A DNA stretch of 64,000 nucleotides from Rhizobium sp. ICMP 5592 (GTDB taxonomy: Bacteria; Pseudomonadota; Alphaproteobacteria; Rhizobiales; Rhizobiaceae): contig NZ_QSNT01000001.1 in assembly GCF_009498525.1 (NCBI RefSeq), positions 1,511,083-1,575,082 on the forward strand. The letters are read 5' to 3'. Every line of letters begins with the position of its first letter. Positions within the stretch are counted from its first letter, which is position 1. Under the pieces are notes generated by a model, which was not told the origin of the DNA, did no database searches, and saw nothing but the letters and a program-made list of their open reading frames with translations. Positions 9,576 through 18,362 of this stretch are shown here, piece by piece. Position numbers and translations under genes: made by a program.

Positions 9576-10727
9576 TCATCTTTCTCTCAAGGCCGCGTTG
9601 GGCGGTACGCGCATGGCGTTGAAGGCCGGCGCGATACCCGTTGCCAGCGCCAGCAGGGCGGCGAGGGTGATCGCCTGAACAATAATCGGGGAAGTAAGCG
9701 TCAGATTCGGTACGATCGTGCGCAACGGTTCTCGTAGAAACAGGATGGCCGCAAAGGCGAAGCCAAGAGCAAGGTTAAGTCCCGCGGTAAACAGGGCAAA
9801 GGTTTCAGCCAGGACATTGCCGAGAATGAAGAGCTGCGAAAAGCCGAGGACCTTCAGCACGCCGATTTCCTTCGTCCGTTCATGGATGGCAAAAAACATG
9901 GTGTTGGCGACAATCATCAGGATGGTCACAAAGGCGACGCCGACCACCAGCCGCACGATCGTCGCGATATCGGCGAATTGCGCGATGAAGGCTTTCATGA
10001 ATTCGGCTTCCGTGCGCGTCCGGGTCTCGTAGGCGGAATTGGCAAAGAGGGCGTCGACGGATTTGATGACATCATCAGTGCGAACATCGTTCTTCGGAAC
10101 AATGCCGAAGCCGGTCACGGTATCGCGATCCATGCCGCGTTCTGCGTTGATGTAGTCGTAGCGTGCCATGATAAAATGCGTGTCGGCGGATTTCTTGCCG
10201 TCCAATATGCCGACGATGTCGAATTGGAAGTCCGAGCTGCCATCGGTCTTGACGAAACTCGAGGTATTCAGCGTGATCGTCTGCCCAAGCGTCCAGCCCT
10301 CCTGGGAGGCAATGCTGCGGCCGACGATGGTGCCATTGCGGACTTCTGCGAAACGGGCGAGGGCATCAGCGGGAATATCGTATTGATCGCCGATGAAGGC
10401 CGCAAAGCTCAACGGCTCCACTGCCGTCAGGCCGAGGAAATTCGTCGGCGCCCGATAGGTCGCCCGGCTGCGTGCCATATAGGTCGCGCCGGCAATGTCG
10501 GGTAGTGCCTGGATCTTGTCGTAATAGCTGATCGGCAGGGGCAGGGCATCGCCGACCTTGTTGGTCACGATCAGCCGCTCCGAATCCATTGCGCCACCGA
10601 GAAAGCCATGTTCGAAGCTTGTCAGGACGAGATAGATGAAGAAGGCAATGGCGATGCTGGTGATTAGCAGGACACTGCGCGTCCGCTTGCGTGCCATGGT
10701 GCGGCGAAGGAGAGTGAAGCGGTTCAT
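9576..10727 (-). CDS. ABC exporter permease, MacB/FtsX type (first permease)
   Basis: The 383-residue permease has the same architecture as its downstream neighbour: one N-terminal helix, a periplasmic domain and three C-terminal helices with a Glu-Ile-Gly-Val-Leu-Lys-Val-Leu-Gly motif. The open frame extends 149 codons further upstream, antisense in character and overlapping the ATPase gene. ATG 10727, 5 bp after the ATPase stop, gives the family-like N-terminus and was chosen. It is diverged from the second permease, so the transporter is probably a heterodimer. Confidence 0.88.
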   Translation of the reverse strand: MNRFTLLRRTMARKRTRSVLLITSIAIAFFIYLVLTSFEHGFLGGAMDSERLIVTNKVGDALPLPISYYDKIQALPDIAGATYMARSRATYRAPTNFLGLTAVEPLSFAAFIGDQYDIPADALARFAEVRNGTIVGRSIASQEGWTLGQTITLNTSSFVKTDGSSDFQFDIVGILDGKKSADTHFIMARYDYINAERGMDRDTVTGFGIVPKNDVRTDDVIKSVDALFANSAYETRTRTEAEFMKAFIAQFADIATIVRLVVGVAFVTILMIVANTMFFAIHERTKEIGVLKVLGFSQLFILGNVLAETFALFTAGLNLALGFAFAAILFLREPLRTIVPNLTLTSPIIVQAITLAALLALATGIAPAFNAMRVPPNAALRER

Positions 10728-10732
10728 GGTAC

Positions 10733-11440
10733 TCACGCGGCCTCCCGTTCGACGAACTGGCCCTTGTCCAGGCGCAGGACACGCTTGGCGGAGCGCGCGG
10801 CCATATCGTCGTGGGTGACCATGACGATGGTCTTGCCGAGTTCCGCGTTGAGGATGCGCAGCATAGAGAGCACCTCTTCGGCGGAAGAGCGGTCGAGATC
10901 GCCCGTTGGCTCGTCGCAGAGCAAGAGTTTCGGATCGCTCGCCAGCGCCCTGGCAATCCCGACGCGCTGCTGCTGGCCGCCGGAAAGTTCCGACGGCAGA
11001 TGCTTGCGCCGGTCGGTGAGGCCGACAAGCGACAGGATCGTCTCGACCCGTTCCCGACGCTGGCGTGCGGTCAGGCTGGTCAGCAGCAGAGGAAGCTCGA
11101 TATTCTGCTCCGCTGTCAGCATCGGCATCAGATTGTAGAATTGGAACACGAAGCCGACATTGGCGCCGCGCCATTTGGTGAGCGCGCTTTCACTCATCCG
11201 GCTGATGCGCGCATGCCCGAAATTGATGTCGCCGTCATCGGGACGATCGATACCGCCAATGAGGTTCAGGAGCGTCGATTTTCCGGAGCCGGAAGGGCCG
11301 ACGATCGCGACGAAATCGCCGGCGCCGATGGTCATGGTCAGATCCGAAAAGATCGTCACGGCATTCTTGCCGATCCGGTAGTCCTTGCGGACATTGTCGA
11401 TCACAATCCCGTCGTCTGGCGCAGATGTGCTGTTGTCCAT
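10733..11440 (-). CDS. ABC exporter ATPase (MacB/LolD type)
   Basis: This 235-residue nucleotide-binding subunit has Walker A (Gly-Pro-Ser-Gly-Ser-Gly-Lys-Ser), a Q-loop, the signature Leu-Ser-Gly-Gly-Gln-Gln-Gln, Walker B ending Asp-Glu-Pro-Thr-Gly-Asp-Leu-Asp and an H-loop His. These are hallmarks of the LolD/MacB/FtsE branch. ATG 11440 begins 1 bp after the adaptor stop with AGGAC upstream; an in-frame ATG at 11458 would overlap the adaptor gene. It powers the two permeases encoded just downstream. Confidence 0.93.
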   Translation of the reverse strand: MDNSTSAPDDGIVIDNVRKDYRIGKNAVTIFSDLTMTIGAGDFVAIVGPSGSGKSTLLNLIGGIDRPDDGDINFGHARISRMSESALTKWRGANVGFVFQFYNLMPMLTAEQNIELPLLLTSLTARQRRERVETILSLVGLTDRRKHLPSELSGGQQQRVGIARALASDPKLLLCDEPTGDLDRSSAEEVLSMLRILNAELGKTIVMVTHDDMAARSAKRVLRLDKGQFVEREAA

Positions 11441-11441
11441 C

Positions 11442-12521
11442 TCAAAGTCCTCTTTCATTTGTGTTTGCCTGAAGTTCTGGAGCATCCAGGGTGACCTTCG
11501 CCGCCATGTTCGGCAGCACGCGCGAGGGCGGCGTCAGGAACTCCAGCCGAGCCGTCACCGTGCCCTTCTGCAACGAAGCCGCGGACACGATCGTCCGCAC
11601 ACGCATTCTGAATTTCCGGTCGGGAAAAGCGTCGAGAACAGCGACCGCCGGCTGGCCGGGCTCTATGCGCGCAGCATTGGATTGCGCGATATCGACGTCG
11701 ATGGTCAGCGAGTTTGGGTCGAGAAGGATGGCGATTCCGTCTCGCGGCCCGCCGCCATCCGTGCCGGAGGCAACCATATCGCCCAGGCCGACGAGCCGGG
11801 TGACGATCACGCCGTCGAACGGAGCGACGATTTGATGGAGCGCTACGTTTCGTTCCTGCCTCTCCACCTGTAGCCCGGCGGTCTCTGCCGCCTGCCGCGC
11901 AACATCGAGATCGCTGGTCAACTGCACGACGGAGAGGCTGTCGCCTTCGAGGCTGCTGACTGCGGCGGCGCCGCGTTCAACAAGCGACTTGGTGCGCTCC
12001 AAAGTCTTGCGTGCCTGCGCCAGCGAGACTTCGACCCGATGCGCCGCCGCATCCGCACTTGCGGCTTGCGATCTGGCGATCCTGAGCTCGATCTCGTCCG
12101 TTGTCGTATCCAGCCGCGCGATAACTTGTCCGGCGGTAAAATGATCGCCCACATCCAGCGGCAGATCGATCACCTTGCCGCCGATCTCCGGCCGCGAGGT
12201 GATCATCCTCTCGGCGACGACATAGCCTGAACCGATCACAGACTGAGGTGGCGGTGTCTTTGGTGGTTGGGAGGGGAACTTGTCTTGCGCTGTGGTGTCG
12301 ACTGCCGGCTGGGAAATGGCTTCCGTTACCGGAGGTCTCCACATGCTCTCAGCAAGCGGAAGCGACATGTAAGCCGCCGCCGCGAGCGTTACGGCTATGC
12401 CGACCAGAGCCACCCCGCGCCTTGGGAAGCGAAGGCTCGTGGCTGCATCGGCGGGCGGGCTTCCCTTACGCTCGATCGACAGCGATCGAAGCCGGTTCGC
12501 GAGATTTGCTTCTGCATTCAT
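11442..12521 (-). CDS. Periplasmic adaptor (HlyD/MacA family)
   Basis: The 359-residue membrane-fusion protein has a single N-terminal transmembrane helix (about 35-55), a proline-rich linker, split lipoyl/barrel-sandwich segments around an alpha-helical hairpin of about 80 residues, and a beta-barrel. The second lipoyl half carries the familiar Ala-Pro-Phe-Asp-Gly-Val-Ile motif. It should link the inner-membrane ABC transporter to the outer part of the envelope. It is the first gene of the operon, divergent from the AraC-type regulator across a 161-bp gap. Confidence 0.88.
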   Translation of the reverse strand: MNAEANLANRLRSLSIERKGSPPADAATSLRFPRRGVALVGIAVTLAAAAYMSLPLAESMWRPPVTEAISQPAVDTTAQDKFPSQPPKTPPPQSVIGSGYVVAERMITSRPEIGGKVIDLPLDVGDHFTAGQVIARLDTTTDEIELRIARSQAASADAAAHRVEVSLAQARKTLERTKSLVERGAAAVSSLEGDSLSVVQLTSDLDVARQAAETAGLQVERQERNVALHQIVAPFDGVIVTRLVGLGDMVASGTDGGGPRDGIAILLDPNSLTIDVDIAQSNAARIEPGQPAVAVLDAFPDRKFRMRVRTIVSAASLQKGTVTARLEFLTPPSRVLPNMAAKVTLDAPELQANTNERGL

Positions 12522-12607
12522 TGGGAGTCTCCAGACGTTGACGGCGTGATTTTCCGCCGCCGGCTCGTCTGGCGCGACCTTGATCGTGATTTAGGACGTC
12601 GCAGAAC

Positions 12608-12621
12608 GCGATCTAGATCGC
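12608..12621. promoter_or_regulatory. 14-bp palindrome between exporter operon and AraC gene
   Basis: GCGATCTAGATCGC is a perfect palindrome in the divergent intergenic region, 87 bp from the adaptor start and 62 bp from the regulator start. It is a candidate operator for either direction. AraC proteins more often bind direct repeats, so the binding protein is uncertain. Confidence 0.4.
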
Positions 12622-12682
12622 CGGATGCCGCGAGTCAGGCCATAGTGGCGACAAATATGGTTACCCCCCGGGGAGGGGTCTT

Positions 12683-13687
12683 ATGCTGTTCGTGCCGCTA
12701 CCGTTCGTCGTTGCTCTCTTGCTGCTTCTGCTGTTCCTGGCGGTGGTGCGGCGGGACGACGAGCTTGCCGCAAACCGGCCCTTTCTTCTCCTGCTGCTGC
12801 TTTGCGCCGTGCAATCGGTTCTGGTCGGGCTGCGTCTGGGCTATGGCCTGCATTGGGTCGGTTATCTGGCGCTCGTTATCCCAACGGTCATGCCGCCGCT
12901 AATTTACGCCGGAGTGCGTAGATTGGGAGTGGATAGTCGGAGGCGCTGGCCCACCCTCCTGGGTTTCTACAGCTTTCCGCCCGTTGTCATCGCCGTGTTG
13001 GCCATTATCCGACCCGAGGCCATCGATATCGCGATGATCCTCATTCAAATCGCCTATGCCTTGGCCTTGCTTTGGCTCGTCCGGCCGGGTCCCGACGCGC
13101 TGCGTCTGGCGCCGTTCGAGGGCGCGCGGCCGGCTCATCGCGCGCTTGTCTTCGCCGCCGCCGCGCTGTGTTTCTCGGCATTGATCGATGCGCTGGTGTT
13201 GTTTGATTTTGGTTGGACTCATGGCGCGCATGTCGGCCTGATCGTCAGTATCGCCAATCTTGTCGGCCTGTTTGTCCTCGGCGCCGCAGCCGCCGCGGCC
13301 AGCCGGAACTCTACGGACGCCGAGATGGCGGAGATCCCGCCTACGTTCGACACGACCGAGGACAAGGACACCGTCGACAGGATCCACGAGTTGATGCAGG
13401 AAAAGAAGCTCTACCGCGACGCCAACCTCAACCTCGAACGGTTGGCCCGCAAAGCCGGGATACCGTCCCGCCGCATCTCTGGCGCCATCAACCGGATCAC
13501 GGCCAAGAACGTCTCGCAATATGTCAACGATTACCGGATTGCCGAAGCCTGCCGGCTACTGGCCGAAACGGACCAATCGGTGACCGAGATCATGCTCGAG
13601 GCTGGCTTCCAGACCAAATCGAATTTCAATCGCGAGTTTCGTCGGGTCACCGATATGACGCCTATCGCCTGGCGCGAGGGCACTTAA
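12683..13687 (+). CDS. AraC-family regulator with membrane-embedded N-terminus
   Basis: The 334-residue protein has about seven hydrophobic helices over residues 1-210, then a C-terminal AraC/XylS DNA-binding domain (about 235-330) with two helix-turn-helix units. The second ends in the typical Phe-x-x-x-Ser-x-Phe-x-(Arg)-x-Phe pattern. Such membrane AraC regulators are thought to sense envelope or extracellular signals directly. GGGAGGGG lies just before ATG 12683. It is divergent from the MacAB-like exporter operon, which is its most likely target. Its 3' end overlaps the convergent IclR gene by 4 bp. Confidence 0.86.
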   Translation: MLFVPLPFVVALLLLLLFLAVVRRDDELAANRPFLLLLLLCAVQSVLVGLRLGYGLHWVGYLALVIPTVMPPLIYAGVRRLGVDSRRRWPTLLGFYSFPPVVIAVLAIIRPEAIDIAMILIQIAYALALLWLVRPGPDALRLAPFEGARPAHRALVFAAAALCFSALIDALVLFDFGWTHGAHVGLIVSIANLVGLFVLGAAAAAASRNSTDAEMAEIPPTFDTTEDKDTVDRIHELMQEKKLYRDANLNLERLARKAGIPSRRISGAINRITAKNVSQYVNDYRIAEACRLLAETDQSVTEIMLEAGFQTKSNFNREFRRVTDMTPIAWREGT

Positions 13688-14448
13688 GGCTTTGCTCTAT
13701 AGCCGAGGCTGCGGCTGATATCGTCGGCAGTCTTGCGCAGCATCGACAGAAGCGCCTCGCGCCGTTCAATATAACGGCTGGTCAGCGTTCCCAGATTGAG
13801 GGCGGCAACGACGTTGCCGGTGGCGTCGAAAACGGGCATGGCAATGCCGGTCGAACCCGTGACGAATTCCTGGTTGTTGACCGCATATCCGTCCCGCCTC
13901 ACCTTGACGAGAATGTTCCGGATCTCCTGCACATCGGTGATCGTGTAGGGCGTATAGGACAGGAACTGCACGCGGGAGAGATAATCCTCCAACGTCTGCT
14001 GCGGTGCATGGGCGAGAAGAACACGGCCCATGGCCGTGCAATAGGCAACAATAGCGGCATCCAAATTCACGTCATAGCGTATCGGCTGGCGGCTCACGCT
14101 TTTTGCCAGACGGCGGACATCGCAATGGGCGTTCATGGCACTGAGCAGCACGGTCTCGCCGGATTCATCGCGCAGGCGCTCCATGAACGGCATTGCCTTG
14201 ACCACCAGCGGCTCCTCGTGGCGGCGAAAGGGGAAGCCGTGCCGGCCGGCCTCGACCAGCATGTAGCGGCCGGCGGAATCCTGCACGAGATGGCCGCGCG
14301 CGGCGAGGGTCTGCACCAATCCATGTGCGCTGCTTTTCGGCAGAGTCAGGTCCCGGACGATCTGGGACAAGGTAACGGCCTCCCGCCGCCCCGCCATGTA
14401 TTCGAGGATATCGAGAACACGTCCGGCGCTCTTAACTTCCGAGTTCAT
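13684..14448 (-). CDS. IclR-family transcriptional regulator
   Basis: The 254-residue protein has an N-terminal winged helix (about 5-65; Leu-Pro-Lys-Ser-Ser-Ala-His-Gly recognition region) and a C-terminal GAF-like IclR effector domain with the usual Gly-Ile-Ala-x-Pro-Val-Phe motif. The open frame extends to 14703, but ATG 14448 gives the normal IclR start and length. It is divergent from the deacetylase / binding protein / M20 peptidase genes and is the obvious candidate to control them. The 90-bp gap leaves room for a shared operator; no clear palindrome was found there. Confidence 0.9.
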   Translation of the reverse strand: MNSEVKSAGRVLDILEYMAGRREAVTLSQIVRDLTLPKSSAHGLVQTLAARGHLVQDSAGRYMLVEAGRHGFPFRRHEEPLVVKAMPFMERLRDESGETVLLSAMNAHCDVRRLAKSVSRQPIRYDVNLDAAIVAYCTAMGRVLLAHAPQQTLEDYLSRVQFLSYTPYTITDVQEIRNILVKVRRDGYAVNNQEFVTGSTGIAMPVFDATGNVVAALNLGTLTSRYIERREALLSMLRKTADDISRSLGYRAKP

Positions 14449-14538
14449 ATATGTGAACGACCTTCCCGTTGTTGGCCTAGCGATCGGCCTGTAACAGTTG
14501 TGCCCAGAAAAGCGACAACCGGCAAGGCAGGTGCGACG

Positions 14539-15468
14539 ATGAGCGGGACACAAAAGCAGGCGGAGATCACCGAACCCTGGCTCTGGCCGGACGAGACCTG
14601 GCGGAGCCGGGTCGACAAGGTTCGCGCCGGACGGCCGTTGCGGCCGGCCAAGTGGAAGAATGGCGCCCGCATGGCGGTCGCCTTGTCCTTCGACGCCGAC
14701 CATGAGACCTTCGAGTTGCGCAATGGCGGCGTTTCGATCGGTCGGATGAGCCAGGGGCAGTATGGCCCTCGTTCAGGCATGCCGCGCATTCTCAAACTGC
14801 TGGAGAAATACGCCGTTCCAGCCTCGGTCTTCATGCCGGCGGTGTCGGCGATGATCAATGCTGATGAAGCGCGCGCTGTTGTGGCCTCGGGCCATGAACT
14901 CGGCATGCATAGCTGGATCCATGAATTCAATTCGCGCCTCGACGAGGCGACGGAACGCGACCTTGCCCTGCGCGCCGCCGATGCGCTGGAGCGCATTTCC
15001 GGTGTTCGACCGGTCGGTATGCGTACCGCGTCGTGGGATTTCAGTCCGTACACGCTGAAGATCGCCCGCGAGATGAAGCTGCTTTACGATTCGTCGTTGA
15101 TGGCGGACGACGAGCCCTATGAACTGCTCGAAGATGGCGAGCCGACGGGCATCGTCGAAATTCCGGTGGAGTGGATCCGTGATGACGCTCCCTATGTGGC
15201 CATGGACCGCATGACCGGGGCGCGGCCCTATGGCGGCCCGTCGATGGTTCTTGATATTTTTCAGCGCGAACTGGACATGGCCTATGAGGAGGGCGGGCTC
15301 TTTCAGCTCACCCTGCATCCGCATCACATCGGCCATCGTTCGCGTATCTTCATTCTGGAAGAGATTATTCGCCAGGCGCAGGTCAAGGGAGACGTATGGT
15401 TTGCCACCCATGCGGAGATCGCCACTTATTGCGCATCGGAAACTGGTCTGAAGACATTGCACCAATAA
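14539..15468 (+). CDS. Polysaccharide deacetylase (NodB-fold) family protein
   Basis: The 309-residue protein has the NodB-homology metal-site pieces: Ser-Phe-Asp-Ala-Asp-His near residue 52 (catalytic and metal Asp) and His-Ser-x-x-His near 130 (metal His pair). A late Leu-His-Pro-His-His follows. The version is close to PuuE / peptidoglycan-deacetylase-like cytosolic enzymes rather than chitin deacetylases; no signal peptide is present. It may remove an N-acyl or open an amide on a small imported compound. The frame is open from 13213, but ATG 14539 follows a GC-rich Shine-Dalgarno and begins just after the divergent IclR gene. It is followed by a peptide-type binding protein and an M20 peptidase, which suggests a catabolic rather than cell-wall role. 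Confidence 0.82.
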   Translation: MSGTQKQAEITEPWLWPDETWRSRVDKVRAGRPLRPAKWKNGARMAVALSFDADHETFELRNGGVSIGRMSQGQYGPRSGMPRILKLLEKYAVPASVFMPAVSAMINADEARAVVASGHELGMHSWIHEFNSRLDEATERDLALRAADALERISGVRPVGMRTASWDFSPYTLKIAREMKLLYDSSLMADDEPYELLEDGEPTGIVEIPVEWIRDDAPYVAMDRMTGARPYGGPSMVLDIFQRELDMAYEEGGLFQLTLHPHHIGHRSRIFILEEIIRQAQVKGDVWFATHAEIATYCASETGLKTLHQ

Positions 15469-15475
15469 ATGATTG

Positions 15476-15491
15476 GCGTCCGGCGGGACGC
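15476..15491 (+). repeat. Short hairpin between deacetylase and binding protein
   Basis: Arms GCGTCC and GGACGC enclose a 4-nt loop, 8 bp after the deacetylase stop. No T-run follows. It may set relative expression of the binding protein or protect the mRNA end. Confidence 0.4.
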
Positions 15492-15527
15492 GACGACGTT
15501 TTTGAATTTCAAAGGGGGTAATAGATT

Positions 15528-17024
15528 ATGCATTTCAAATTTTTATCCGCAGTGGCTCTTGCCGTAAGCCTTCTGGCGTCGGCAGCTTATGCGCAATCGG
15601 CGAAGGATACGCTGACGATCGACCTGCCGAATGATGCGGCCACGCTTGATCCGCATCTTCAATGGGACACGGACAGCTACAGCGTCTATCGCAATATTTT
15701 CGACAATCTCATCACCCGTGATACGTCGGGTGCGATCGTGCCGCAGATCGCGACGTCCTGGAAATATCTCGACGACAAGACCCTGGAATTCCAGATCCGC
15801 GACGATGTGACCTTCCAGGATGGTAGCAAGCTAACGGCCGAGGATGTCGCCTATAGTGTCAACCGCATTATCGATCCGGCTCTGAAGAGCCCGCAATTGT
15901 CGCAGTTCAACCAGATCATCAAGGCCGAGGCCACCAGCCCGACCATGGTGAAGATGACGACGAAGTCGCCTTATCCGGCGCTGATTGCTCAGCTCGTCAA
16001 GCTGTCGATCGTGCCGAAAGCCTATGTCGAAAAGGTGGGCGCCCAGGAATTCAATTTGAAGCCGATGGGCAGCGGCCCCTACAGGCTGGTGCAGTGGCAG
16101 AAGGGCGTGCAGACCGAGCTTCAGGCGAACGATCACTACTGGCGCGCAAAGCCGCCCTTCCAGCATGTCGTCTTCCGCGCTGTGCCCGACGTCTCCACGC
16201 GCATCGCTGATCTCAAGACCGGCAAGGCGGACCTCGTTCGCGATCTTCCGTCCGATCAGGCAATCGCGCTGAAGAGCAGCGAGGAGGCGCAGGTTCTGTC
16301 GGTTCCGACCGAGCGCGTCGGCTATATCTATATCAACGCCCAAGCCGGCGCGACGCAGGATGCCCGCGTGCGCCAGGCGATCGCTTACGCCATCGACCGG
16401 CAGACTCTGGTCGATGCGCTGCTGCAGGGCTTCGGCTCCCCGGTTAACGTTGTCGGCGCCAAGCCGATCTTCGGTTACACCGAGCGGGTCGAAGGTTATC
16501 CCTTCGATCCGGATAAGGCGCGCGCCTTGATCAAGGAGGCCGGCGCCGAAGGGGCGAAGATCGAGTTCCTGACTTCGCCCTCCTATGATCGATCGATGGT
16601 GGAAGCCATCCAGCAGATGCTGAACGATGTGGGCCTCGATACGACGATCACCTCGCTCGATCAGGCAACCTTCCTGAAGCGCCGCCAGGGAGACCCCAAG
16701 GATGCGGGCAGCATGGCTTTCGGCCGCTGGTCCTGTGCCTGCCAGGATGCGGACGGCATCATCTTTCCACTGTTTCGCACCGGCAGCAGCTGGGCGAAAT
16801 ACAGCAATCCGCAATTCGACACTCTCGTCGACGATGCCCGCTCGACGCTCGATAGCGACAAGCGGCTGGAGGACTACCGGAAGGCCTATGAAATCCTGAG
16901 GCAGGATGTGCCGGGTATCGGCCTCTATCAGGGCGATGCTGTCTACGGCGCCAGCAAGAACCTAAAGTGGCAGCCGAGCCCGAACGAAGCCATGTTCGTC
17001 ATGGACATGAGCTGGCAGCAATAG
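15528..17024 (+). CDS. ABC transporter substrate-binding protein, family 5 (oligopeptide type)
   Basis: The 498-residue protein has a classical Sec signal peptide (cut near Ala-Tyr-Ala-Gln, residue 22) and the SBP_bac_5 fold. Family marks include Thr-Leu-Asp-Pro-His near the N-terminus, Tyr-Ser-Val-Asn-Arg, and Ala-Ile-Ala-Tyr-Ala-Ile-Asp-Arg in the second half. It should deliver peptides, opine-like compounds or similar solutes in the periplasm. A good GGGGG-type ribosome site precedes ATG 15528. No permease or ATPase lies next to it, so it must rely on a transporter core encoded elsewhere or outside its operon. It is co-directional with the deacetylase and the M20 peptidase. Confidence 0.9.
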   Translation: MHFKFLSAVALAVSLLASAAYAQSAKDTLTIDLPNDAATLDPHLQWDTDSYSVYRNIFDNLITRDTSGAIVPQIATSWKYLDDKTLEFQIRDDVTFQDGSKLTAEDVAYSVNRIIDPALKSPQLSQFNQIIKAEATSPTMVKMTTKSPYPALIAQLVKLSIVPKAYVEKVGAQEFNLKPMGSGPYRLVQWQKGVQTELQANDHYWRAKPPFQHVVFRAVPDVSTRIADLKTGKADLVRDLPSDQAIALKSSEEAQVLSVPTERVGYIYINAQAGATQDARVRQAIAYAIDRQTLVDALLQGFGSPVNVVGAKPIFGYTERVEGYPFDPDKARALIKEAGAEGAKIEFLTSPSYDRSMVEAIQQMLNDVGLDTTITSLDQATFLKRRQGDPKDAGSMAFGRWSCACQDADGIIFPLFRTGSSWAKYSNPQFDTLVDDARSTLDSDKRLEDYRKAYEILRQDVPGIGLYQGDAVYGASKNLKWQPSPNEAMFVMDMSWQQ

Positions 17025-17162
17025 GCGGCCAGCGCATCGGCCCGGCAGATTGTCGATTTGGCCGGTGACTGGGGCCTGCCTTTCTGTATCAATAGGCTAG
17101 ACATGTCCGGCGATTCTGATCCGCCGGACACCATGTCCTCCCGCCTTTGACCTTTCGTTCGG

Positions 17163-18329
17163 ATGGCTTTCATGACCCTTGCTATTTCCTCCGATGATAT
17201 CGACCAGGCCGCGCTGCTTTCGGAATTGCGGCGCTGGGTGGAGGTCGAAACCCATACACCGGACGCCGATGCCGTGAACCGGCTGGCCGATCGCGTCGAG
17301 GCGGTTGCCAAGCAAGCCGGTCTGGTGACCGAACGGACGCCCGGGACGATGGGGTTCGGCGATATTCTGGCGGTGCGTTCGCCTCGTCCCGCAGGCAGCA
17401 ACCAGAAGAGCACGCTCATCCTGGCCCATCTGGACACGGTTCATGCCGCAGGCACGATCAAGAACCAGCTGCCCTGGCGGCAAGAGGGCGACCGCCTCTA
17501 TGGGCCAGGCATCTACGATATGAAGTCTGGCGCCTTGATGGCGCTGGAGGCGATGAAGCTCGCGGTGCGCCACGGTTCCGGCCCGAAACTTCCCGTCGAT
17601 CTGCTGTTCATGCCGGATGAGGAGATGGGCAGCCTCAGTTCCCGCGCGCTTATCGAGGCCTATAGCCGTAATGCCGCCTATGCCCTGGTGGTCGAGCCCG
17701 CCCGTGACGGCGGCAAGATCGTCGTGGCACGCAAGGGTGTGGCCATGTACGACATCATCGTTCGTGGCCGCGCCTCCCATGCTGGCACCCGGCCGCAGGA
17801 TGGCCGCAGCGCCGTCCGCGCCGCTGCAAGGCTGGTGCTGGAACTCGAAGCGCTGAACGACGCCGCGCGCGGCGTCACGGTGACCGTCGGCACTATCCAT
17901 GGTGGAACCGGGCGCAACACCGTGCCGGCGGAATGCCAGATGCAGGTCGACGTGCGCGTGCCTGATGAGCAGACGGCTGCGGAAATCCTTGGCAAGATCG
18001 AAGCTTTGAAGCCGGTCGATCCGGATATCACGCTCGAAATCAGCGGCGGTCTCAACAGGCCGCCATTCCCGCAATCCGAAGGCGGCAAGCGGCTTTTCGC
18101 TCATACCGCCGGGATTGCCGCCGAGCTTGGGATCACGCTGGAAGGCGTCAGCACCGGCGGCGGTTCGGACGGTAATTTCACCGCAGCTCTCGGCGTCGCC
18201 ACGCTTGACGGACTGGGCGCGGACGGCGCCGGCGCCCATACATTCGACGAATACATCTTCGTCAGCAGCGTAGCGCCGAGGACGGCCTTGCTTGCCAATC
18301 TCATGCTAATGCTCGACGGCAAGGAATGA
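17163..18329 (+). CDS. M20 family metallopeptidase (carboxypeptidase G2-like)
   Basis: The 388-residue dizinc peptidase has a His-Leu-Asp-Thr-Val metal motif (about residue 90), Gly-Ile-Tyr-Asp-Met-Lys-Ser-Gly, the catalytic Glu-Glu in Asp-Glu-Glu-Met-Gly-Ser, a dimerisation domain with Ala-Ser-His-Ala-Gly, and Gly-Gly-Gly-Ser-Asp-Gly-Asn. The pattern fits glutamate carboxypeptidase / ArgE / DapE relatives. No signal peptide is seen, so it acts in the cytoplasm, probably cleaving an amide on what the adjacent binding protein collects. The start may be ATG 17163 or the in-frame ATG at 17172. Confidence 0.88.
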   Translation: MAFMTLAISSDDIDQAALLSELRRWVEVETHTPDADAVNRLADRVEAVAKQAGLVTERTPGTMGFGDILAVRSPRPAGSNQKSTLILAHLDTVHAAGTIKNQLPWRQEGDRLYGPGIYDMKSGALMALEAMKLAVRHGSGPKLPVDLLFMPDEEMGSLSSRALIEAYSRNAAYALVVEPARDGGKIVVARKGVAMYDIIVRGRASHAGTRPQDGRSAVRAAARLVLELEALNDAARGVTVTVGTIHGGTGRNTVPAECQMQVDVRVPDEQTAAEILGKIEALKPVDPDITLEISGGLNRPPFPQSEGGKRLFAHTAGIAAELGITLEGVSTGGGSDGNFTAALGVATLDGLGADGAGAHTFDEYIFVSSVAPRTALLANLMLMLDGKE

Positions 18330-18362
18330 TGCCTGGCGGGTGACGTTCGCTTTGCCGGCGGC

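Noticed and set aside
13213..14538. Upstream extension of the deacetylase frame (open from 13213)
   Set aside because: It runs over the AraC coding end and the opposite-strand IclR gene; no family homology until ATG 14539.
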